The translations under genes and the position numbers were made by a program. From positions 76,578,501-76,642,500 of the forward strand of contig CP142452.1 in NCBI GenBank assembly GCA_038049695.1: 64,000 nt of DNA, in the 5' to 3' direction. Under the pieces are notes generated by a model that was not told where the DNA came from, searched no databases, and was given only the letters and a program-made list of their open reading frames with translations. The DNA is from Cinnamomum chago. Its lineage: Eukaryota > Streptophyta > Magnoliopsida > Laurales > Lauraceae. Shown piece by piece: positions 56,601 to 64,000 of the stretch; position 1 is the first letter of the stretch; each line of letters starts with the position of its first letter.

Positions 56601-58383
56601 GTTGGCCATTGCCTATGTTCTGTCATCTCATCTGAATCTCTATGGTTTGGCATTACAGTTTTTCCTATAATATTCATGTTCATGATATATTCTTGCTTCT
56701 CATGGTTCCCTAAAGTCCATTAATCAACCCAAGGAACATATGGTGTCTTTATGTTTTGAATATGTGCTAGTGGGGCCTAGATTCTGTGATCTAGATCACT
56801 AATCAGACATCTTGCACTACATGTAACAGGTAATCAAAAGCTATGATGCCCAGATATGGCATGGATATGGAAGAGACGGGGGTTTTACACATAAGAAGTG
56901 AAGTATTCGATACACATGATGTGTTGCCTACTTTGAAGTATCTGGGTATCATAGGAATCTTTGTGGGGCAAACCTAAATGGATAACACTTCAGTCTTGAA
57001 TTACAGCAGCAATTCACATTCAAACAGATAAAAACCAATTATTCGATGTCTTGGAATTCTTATCAGGATACTTTCTAGGCATGCTCCATCCATTGTAAGC
57101 AATATCAGAACAATGATCTGGATCATTGAACTATGTTCAAACTCAATGCTCAAGGGTAACAATGCATATCCTCAACTTAGGATCATGCAGTCATCGACTC
57201 TGAGTTTCATAATGAAGAATTAGAGATGCAAACTTCATTATACTAGAAACTCAGTGAATGTGGTCAAGATACTGATCTCCTGTGAGGCTGTGATTCCATA
57301 GTTTCGTGATTCATCTGGAGCTAAGTGCCTCATTTGCGTGACAAGTCCTAAAGATATAGAACGAGTTTATTGTTCCTTCTTTTCTGAACTGATCAAAATT
57401 AACTAACATCAATAGCAGGAACAAGAAGCCCTCGACTGCTATATGCTTCAAGTAATATAAAACAGATTCCAGATTATACTGGACAGAGGATGGTCAAGCA
57501 GTCAGAGGAATTGTTCAGCATGATAATGTCATGTATATCCATTGAGGTTTTACCTTTGGTTAGTCATGGACTCATGTATATCTCAGCAAAATGTATCCAA
57601 GAAATTTTGTTGTCCAGTTTTGTATTGGGGTAATTTGAAATAACATTTCTGTTTTTGCTGCCAATCATAAGTGTATAAAAAATTATTATGATGTAATTAG
57701 GTTTCCTATTATGATCATGACTAAGTTTCCTATTTTAAGTTAATATCTTTTATTTTACTTTATAAACAGCCACTAGCTATTCACAATAATACATATTAAA
57801 GAATTTTGTCAAGATGTTGTCTTTAAGTTTTCATTACTGAGATTTTGGGAACTATTGTGGTGAGTCTATTATCAAGCTGTTTATTGAAACTTAATCTTTA
57901 TGCACTGCCCTGATGGTGAATGTACACAATGATCAACTCTATGATTTTGGTGGTATAGATAAATTCATGATCTCATTCTTTGGGTAATGAAAGCTAGGTT
58001 GACTCTTCATTCCTTGTAAACCTTGATTGCTCTTAATTCTCAAGGCCCTATTCACATTTTCATATATCCTTTGTGCAAACTCTCGCATGTTGTCAAAACA
58101 ATGTCCCAATGTAAACCTCTAAGCATCTCCTGACCAAGGATGTTAGTGTCAACAATGTGAATTGTGCTACTGGACAGTGTACTTAAGTTCCAGAATTGTG
58201 GTGCAAGAATTAAGCTTCAGAGGGCTACACTAGTCTCGGTCTTGCTTGAACTGATGACTCAATGATATAAAAGAAAGTGTTCATACAAGAGAAGAGAAGA
58301 TACTACATAGTGCGTCATGTGGGACCCTCAGCATTTTGTATTCAGCATTTGTATAATTCTTACAATCATATTACCTTCCTTAA
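56601..58383. other. Intergenic, nothing recognised
   Basis: About 1.8 kb of moderately AT-rich sequence without a convincing ORF, known repeat or splice-linked coding segment. Confidence 0.45.
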
Positions 58384-58392
58384 CATTTTAAT

Positions 58393-58761
58393 GGGGCTAG
58401 CTCTCCTAAGTTCAAGCTTAGGATATGGTAAGCTCAAGTGTGTAGTGGGGCCCACTTAGGGACCCTCGTGGGGATGGGGATGGGGGGAATTTCCAGGACT
58501 CCCTGGGATCCTCCTCTCTGCAAAAAATTAGCCCCAATCCTGATTTCTATCATCACCATATGGGCCCAAAAGTTTAACAGTCAATAGTCCATTCAGATCG
58601 ATATATAGTCAATCCAACGGTCTAGTAAATTCGGATCTGACCGAAAATTGGTGGACATGGGGGGTCATGTGTTTGGTCCATTTGAATGGACCAAAGGTGA
58701 GCCCCACAAGCATGAGCTTACGAAATTTTATCCTAAGCTTGAGCTTAGGAGAGCCTTGCTC
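58393..58761. mobile_element. MULE-type MITE related to 1958-5440 element
   Basis: A 369 bp element with ends GGGGCTAGCTCTCC and GAGCAAGGCTCTCC (reverse complement), flanked by CATTTTAAT at 58384-58392 and 58762-58770. It shares the CTCTCCTAAGcTCAAGCTTAGGA terminal block with the large MULE. The internal sequence is unrelated to any gene I know. Confidence 0.85.
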
Positions 58762-58844
58762 CATTTTAATTCTTAAAATCCATATAACTTTATCAATAAC
58801 AAAAAAAAAAATATTGAGAAAAAGGAACAATAGAGAACAACCAC

Positions 58845-59160
58845 AACAAAGAGGTAAGGTATAAATGCCTTATCCAGTCCCGACAATGTTGGAGTCAACT
58901 CCATGAATTTTGTTTGTCCATTTCAGTCTATCCTAGGCCAAATCCTCGGATCGGTTGCACTTCTTTAGACTATCCTTGCCACTTCTATCCATGTCCTCTT
59001 TGGCCTACCCTTTTTCCTTGAGGGGCCATCTACCCGTATGGAAAACATTTCGTCAGCGGCGTTGTTGCTAGCCTACATTGGACATGTCCAAACCACTCAA
59101 ACAAGTCTTAATTTATTGCCTATTGATGCTACTCCGAAATGCTCCCAAATACACTCGTGT
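58845..59160 (-). mobile_element. RTE-type LINE 3'-end remnant
   Basis: On the minus strand it encodes a decayed EWFGHVQCR and, in another frame, RGRPKRTW, followed by a GTTGACTCCAACATTGTCGGGACT segment. This is the recurrent end of plant RTE-like LINE ORFs (LRWFGHV...KRGRPKKTW). Several stops and frame changes; inactive. Confidence 0.7.
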
Positions 59161-59384
59161 TTGGTTGGTTCGAAACACAAGAAACAAAAAAACAACCTTC
59201 ACATCTTAAGAACCAACAAAGGGAGCATCCCTATTCACACCTTTACATTTGTTGGAATAAGGAAGATTCAGTGGATCATTTATGTTTACATTACATGGCA
59301 TTCGGAGCAATCTGGTTAATTTCTGTCATTATTTTCTTCTCCTTTATAGGGAGGGAGCCTGACTTTACTTGCTCTCCTCCCTAG
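59161..59384 (+). mobile_element. LINE zf-RVT remnant
   Basis: A plus-strand frame encodes ICWNKEDSVDHLCLHYMAFGAIW, matching the zinc-binding segment (C-x-x-x-x-E-S-V-D-H-L-x-x-H-C-x-x-x-x-x-x-W) that follows the reverse transcriptase of L1-type plant LINEs; one expected Cys is Tyr. It is in opposite orientation to the neighbouring RTE remnant. Confidence 0.6.
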
Positions 59385-59447
59385 ATAAATAGGTATCATG
59401 GTCATTGCTTGTTAGATATTTAGGGTAGAACTCTTTGAGCCTGACCT

Positions 59448-59448
<1 letters not shown>

Positions 59449-59478
<30 letters not shown>
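59449..59478. repeat. (GAT)10 microsatellite
   Basis: Ten perfect GAT units, shortly downstream of LINE remnants whose families often end in short simple repeats. Confidence 0.95.
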
Positions 59479-59479
<1 letters not shown>

Positions 59480-60187
59480 CTCCCTACTTTTTAGTGCTCC
59501 TAGTTTCTTATTATTCCCTTTTAGAAGGTTGATTTGGATGGCCCTTTTTCTTGGAGGAGCTAGTTTCATTGGAAACGTTACCGGTCAATGATAGTCTAGG
59601 GAGTTTCGATTAAAGGGATGAATAAATTTTTGAAGCTAGATGTGCTACTTTGAACTCATTGGTTGCCACACAGCTACAACTAAGTCTTGGCTGGTATCGT
59701 CTATAGCTTTTGGAAGCAGCAACCATAGAGGTGTTCTGTTGTACCACTTGGAAGGGGACCATATTGTTTCTGTCCTATGGAAGGACGAGGAAACTAAGTG
59801 CATATATAGCTTTTCAGGTAATTGTGGGGCCTACAGATGTGAGGTGCATATCAAAGAATGAAAGAATACCATAGTGGAGTTAATCTTAGCTCTATACTGG
59901 AGTGGGAGATTCAAACCAGTGAAAATATTAGCTTCAAGAGAAGGCACAAAACCCTTCAGAGGATATTTTTGGCCCATTCATAGTGAGGGGGATTTGGTGG
60001 ATGCCTTGGGATGAGTAGAAGTCTGAGCTTCCTTGGCTACTGTTTTGAAAGAATACTGTCCCCTATGGAAGTTTCCTTGGTGCATGTCCTGAAAGAAGTG
60101 GATATGACTCACACTCCTGCCAGATCAGAAGTTGTAATGTCTTATAGTCATAGCCTTCATGCACACCTCTATTCATATAGATTTTTT
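59479..60187. other. Intergenic
   Basis: ORFs at 59640-59861 and 60011-60280 have no domain I recognise. A decayed LINE origin is possible. Confidence 0.35.
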
Positions 60188-60281
60188 CCCCTTGGTCTTC
60201 TATTAAAATATTTGCTCACTCTCTCCCCTTGGGTTTCTGTTAAAATATTTGCTCACTCTCTCCCCTTGGTTTTCTGTTAAA

Positions 60282-60323
<42 letters not shown>
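60188..60323. repeat. 37-bp tandem repeat plus (CT)n
   Basis: Three copies (the last partial) of a unit CCCCTTGG-TTTCTGTTAAAATATTTG at 60188, 60225 and 60262, running into about 38 bp of (CT)n from 60286. Confidence 0.9.
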
Positions 60324-60326
<3 letters not shown>

Positions 60327-60333
60327 ATTTAAG

Positions 60334-60456
60334 GGTTTTTTTTTTTTTAGTCATGCCCCTTGTTACGCTAGCAAGATATTTCTTCCTCTACCAGGGTTCA
60401 AACTTTGGTCTTCCCCGTGACAGGTGCCTTATCATTGCTCCAACAATGGGTTTGCA
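60334..60456 (-). mobile_element. tRNA-derived SINE
   Basis: Read on the minus strand it has an A-box-like TTGGAGCAATGATAAGG, a B-box AGTTTGAACCC and ends in a poly-A (poly-T at 60336-60348). It is flanked by TAATTTAAG at 60325-60333 and 60457-60465. About 123 bp, with both internal promoter boxes present. Confidence 0.78.
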
Positions 60457-60642
60457 TAATTTAAGATTTTTTTTATAACTATAATTTAAGACTATTTACA
60501 CCAGTTTTCATTAATTGTTTTTATTTTCCAATTGTTATTAAATTGGCCCCAGTATTTTGGCTAGTTCTGAGACCCAGGATATACACTTCCAATCTTGTCT
60601 TTTAGATGAGGACAAAAGAGGCAGTTATATATGTATATATAT

Positions 60643-60730
60643 GGGTTAGGCTCTCCTAAGAGATAACTTTTTGGGGCTCACCTGGGGCCATGCCAATCAC
60701 AGAGAGGTGGGGCCGTGGGGGATGGATTGA
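60643..60730 (+). mobile_element. Single MULE terminus, same family as 1958 element
   Basis: GGGTTAGGCTCTCC followed by TAAGAG and, further in, GGGGCTCACC and GGGGCC motifs as in the MITE at 58393. It abuts a TA-rich tract like the large element. No second terminus was found, so this may be a truncated copy. Confidence 0.5.
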
Positions 60731-60774
60731 TCTCAATGAGACCTGATGGTCTGTAAAATATCAACGTCAATAGA

Positions 60775-60905
60775 TCATCTTAACTCTGTCCATGCCCCTT
60801 AGCATCATCATAATAATCATTAGAGCCTTGTCCCAACTGTATTGGAGTCGGCCACATGAATTATGTTTCTCCACTCAAACCAGGTCCTTAGATAGGTCAC
60901 AGAAT
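60775..60905 (-). mobile_element. Short RTE LINE fragment
   Basis: Contains GCCTTGTCCCAACTGTATTG followed by a GAGTCGGCCACATGAATTATG stretch, the same LINE 3' segment seen at 58870-58915, with better conservation. Confidence 0.6.
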
Positions 60906-61785
60906 GTTGCTATCTCAGAATTCATGTTTGGTTGTGAAGGTTTGCGCTGGCTGTCAACCTAGCTTACACAATCCTCCTTTATCTTGGCTTGGGACTGGCT
61001 GTAAAATTTTGCGAAGTTAACACACACACACATATTACTGTTTGCGAGATTGCAGTGTTCGATTTTGTTTAATCCTTTGTTATGTACATTAGATATTATT
61101 TCTGACTGCATGTTTATTGCATTAAAGAAATAAAAAAACCTTAATCATATCTCCTTTAGATGCAAGTTCTGTCTGGATAAAAAGGTTCCATTCTTCTCTG
61201 GGTTTTCTTCTTTGTTCATGAGATTGCACTATTTCCTTTTAATGCACATGTTATATGCATTAGATTGACTTTGACTGCAATGCAAGCACCGATGCCCACG
61301 ATCATATGTTCTCACAACATGTGTGTCAAACAATTCTATTGACAGATGAAACTTAGAGGAGGCTTTTGGGTATGAAGGCAGAATGTTGTAAGTAATCTAT
61401 TTTCTACCAAATGCTGCTGAGCTGAAAATTAATATGCAGAGGAAATCAATGCTAATCTCAAAAGCATTTTGCCCTTTACATTTGGATGTGCAACACTTTG
61501 AAAATATTTAGTCACTACCCCTCTATTAGTGCAGTTGATGTATTAAGACAGGAGAAAATTACTGCCGCAGACCCAGGATGCATCAAATGTCTGTATCCAT
61601 AATTCTACTTAACAAATTCCCTTGTGCAAGCAAGCTAGATGCATTACTACAATACAATAAATAGATTTTACAAGCCTACAGCTAGTATACCAAACCATCA
61701 AAAATATCAACTACTCATGCATTTCCACCATTCTACTCATACAAGAAAAACTTTGCATCTGCCTGCCCGTGAACCATCATCCAAC
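60906..61785. other. Intergenic, CLE 3' flank
   Basis: No gene or repeat recognised apart from a short CA tract near 61022. The right end probably contains the CLE 3' UTR. Confidence 0.45.
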
Positions 61786-62343
61786 CTATGGCTTAACTGG
61801 TGGGTGGTGATTTCCAATTGGACTGGGTCCTGATGGAACTTTACGCACTTTGTTAGCTTCAATCTCATGCTTTATTTTCTGCTTCAGAAACATGAGAGAA
61901 GTAAGATTTCCATTTTGGTGATGAAAAGGAATGGATGATTTAGATGCAAAATATTTAGTCCGTGTATGTACTCACCCATGTTGACAATTCTTGAGGTGCT
62001 ACTGCTTGAGATTCGAGTCCTTTGATTCCAAGCTCAAGATTGTCTGTTGATAGAAAGTGAGAAGTAGGTGCCATTAGAAGCTGAGCTTAGAGATCCAAGT
62101 ATAGATGTTCACCTGTTTCATTCGATTTCTTCTCTAAGAAATGCTTCAAATTTCAGTAGTGTTTTTGTTTGGCAACCAAAAGTGAAAGTATAGTAGTAGT
62201 ACTGGCTGCCAACCTGATTCCCTGGCTTGAACCATGATACTGATGAAGTTATGGTAATGGGCAGTGGCTGAAAGGAGGAGGAATGTGAGGAAGAGATGAG
62301 TTATGATTTGCTTTCTTTCCATCCTCTGCATGAGCTTACTCAT
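61786..62343 (-). CDS. CLE-family signalling peptide precursor, three exons
   Basis: Assembled by hand. Exon 1 is 62214-62343, exon 2 is 61976-62043, exon 3 is 61786-61878; introns are 168 and 97 bp with GT-AG ends. The product is 96 residues. The N-terminus (1-28) is a signal peptide with core IITHLFLTFLLLSATA. A variable middle follows, then a CLE motif RKVPSGPSPIGN at 78-89 and a short HHPPVKP tail. Conserved Arg1, Pro4, Gly6, Pro9 and Asn12 of the CLE dodecapeptide are present; position 11 is Gly instead of His. From family knowledge the secreted, processed peptide would be perceived by CLV1/BAM/PXY-type LRR receptor kinases. Two introns recall CLV3/CLE40-type genes; the PSGPxPxGNxxPP pattern suggests a CLE46-like member, but I cannot settle orthology. 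The ATG at 62343 is chosen because a TATA box lies about 145 bp upstream. Exon 3 has a tandem acceptor (GAAG|CAG|), so a 97-residue form is possible. Confidence 0.82.
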
Positions 62344-62482
62344 TGTTGAAGTGATTAGAGAAAAGAGTGGTTGCCTTTTCAAGCAGGAAAAAAGGTCTTC
62401 ATTAAGTCATGAAGTGGGAAAATCTCAGCCTTAGTAACTGACAAGGATTGTGTTTACTAGGGTGAGGAATCTGGAATCCTAT

Positions 62483-62493
62483 GCATATATAAG
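62483..62493 (-). promoter_or_regulatory. Putative TATA box of CLE gene
   Basis: The minus strand reads CTTATATATGC about 145 bp upstream of the proposed start codon. Confidence 0.45.
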
Positions 62494-62494
62494 T

Positions 62495-64000
62495 TGAAAT
62501 TTTTTGATCAAGTTAGAATGTTAGTGATGTCCAGTCATTGTAGGTTGACTTCTACTTGGCCATCATTGAGAGCATATTTAAAGTCTATCCGCTTCTGTCT
62601 CTTGCATGCAATTTTGCTCGTGAGTACCCGGGCCATTGTTCCCAACAGGCACATATCATCCTACCTGCCGACTGTGGACCCCTCTAATACTCTGTAATGC
62701 CATGTCAACACATCGATTAAAGTGCAGTGGAGAATAATTCAGCGGCTGACCCAGGAAATTTTCTTTGAAGGTGTTAAAAACAATTTCTGTGGGGCAACCT
62801 TGAAAAGATATGAGATGTAGGTGTTTGTTGGTATAAAGCGTGGATTTGCTCCCCATATCATGTGATCAATATTATATTTTTTGTGAGGTCATGTGTGTGC
62901 ACTAAGGGATTAATCACGTCCGGTCAAATACTACATGATACTGTGAATCTAATTGGTTTTTTTTCCCCTTCTTTTCTCCTGTTAGAGGTCTTAAACTCAT
63001 TTGTACTCCAAATCTTCTTTGAAAGATCACTGACATTTTACGAAAAGATGTGGACATTCAATGAAAAGTATTATTTAAAAAAAAATGTGGTTGTCCATTA
63101 CAAAAATTTATTTTAATTAACTAAAACTTATGGAGTTCAAAATTCTAGATTCTTTACATTAGTTCTTAACTTTTTTAGATATATGATAATATTCTAATAG
63201 AAACATTTAAACGATTTGGCTGTCGGAGCGATTTGGTTTGACTGGGGCTAGTCAACTCAACTTTTTGCGGTAGTCCATTTGCTCATCAGCCCTATTTTCA
63301 AAGATATGCTAGGACCCGTGATATTGTGACTTGACTTGACTGTTACCGGATCTTGTTTTTGAGATGGGACAGTATGGGATGGGCCTTGCAGTGGATGATG
63401 ATTGGAAAATATGCAAGTTTCTGCTTTCCTTCATTCCACTCTTGGATCCAATTTGGGGGTGCTGGCCTTATAATTTAATGATGGATCTTCACTTGGGTCT
63501 TTATAAGACAGATTCATGCCATCAGCAACCATTGGCCTAAATCCAGGCCCCAACCAGCCCTATCCTTCCACTTCTTGCTGTGCTCTCTAGATGCCTATTG
63601 GTTGAACACTTTAAAAGGTCATTTAAGAAGGGGGATATTTAGAACGGCTCCTCACCGGAGCGATAAGGCTTGACGATTTTCAACTGGCTGTTTAGGGTTT
63701 TAACTATAGGTACGTTATTTCTTTTTTTTCACTTGAGTAGGCTGTTTTTCTGTACATGCATGGGCTCGGGCTCTCATTAGGCCCAATTGCCTTGGGCGGA
63801 TTACTAAAAAAAACAAGAAAGATGGGGTATATCATATCAATCACCCAGTCGCTCATCAACCAATGCTCAGGAGTAAGTTATCTGGTGTGTTTGTGATGTG
63901 GCAGGTGAAAGCTTTCGGCGTTGGGCAATAACTGGCCAGTTGAGTGTGGGGCCCTCTCTAATATTTCGATGCCATGATTGGTGTAGCTGTTGATTCATCT
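62495..64000. other. Intergenic to window end
   Basis: Presumed CLE upstream region, then AT-rich sequence. ORFs 62656-62856 and 62862-63116 are not recognisable. Nothing else supported. Confidence 0.4.

Noticed and set aside
59640-60280. Two plus-strand ORFs near LINE remnants
   Set aside because: No recognisable motif; insufficient evidence for host genes or LINE coding sequence.
1-64000. tRNA, rRNA or CRISPR features
   Set aside because: Only tRNA-derived SINEs were seen. No intact cloverleaf, rRNA segment or spaced direct-repeat array is present, and CRISPR is not expected in a plant nuclear genome.

Overview
This is nuclear DNA of a flowering plant. The evidence is spliced genes with GT-AG introns, plant-specific families (SAUR, ATL RING-H2, L-type lectin receptor kinase, CLE peptide), and an AT-rich background full of LTR retrotransposon remnants, MULE/hAT/CACTA/Harbinger elements, SINEs and LINE debris. 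There is no prokaryotic or organellar signal. I cannot name the species from sequence alone. All six confident genes lie on the minus strand.

Layout. 1.4-1.8 kb: an intact SAUR gene. A 3.5 kb MULE-type element with near-identical long terminal inverted repeats sits inside an AT microsatellite just upstream of it. 5.5-17 kb: repeat territory, with a 2.7 kb solo LTR (9984-12679), a rearranged Ty3/gypsy chromodomain/integrase remnant, a plant-mobile-domain pseudogene and a 5'-truncated SINE. 17.0-17.5 kb: an ATL-type RING-H2 ubiquitin ligase with a palindromic MITE in its upstream region. 18.8-22.2 kb: a complete two-exon cytosolic HSC70/HSP70 with a TATA box and a perfect heat-shock element. 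25.3-28.7 kb: a 3.4 kb solo LTR carrying a nested MITE. 29.3-32.0 and 47.8-50.3 kb: two paralogous L-type lectin receptor kinases, each with one intron at the same place in the kinase domain. Between and around them are duplicated non-coding blocks, a third solo LTR whose pre-insertion site survives in a paralogous block, a hAT MITE, CACTA termini, a copia-like LTR and Tourist-like MITEs. 54.2-56.6 kb: an orphan exon resembling ALBINO3 (YidC/Oxa1 family), followed by an array of intron-like repeats also found at 43.3-43.7 kb. 58.4-60.9 kb: a small MULE MITE, LINE remnants and a second SINE. 61.8-62.3 kb: a three-exon CLE signalling-peptide gene that no single long ORF reveals.

The genes do not form one pathway. 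Several are signalling or stress components (SAUR growth response, CLE ligand, LecRK surface receptors, ATL ligase, HSC70 chaperone), but there is no evidence here that they act together. The most useful points are the CLE gene, the LecRK duplication with its LTR-dated architecture, the MULE in the SAUR promoter, and the mosaic transposon junction at 13.5-14.8 kb. I did not find a clearly new biochemical system.
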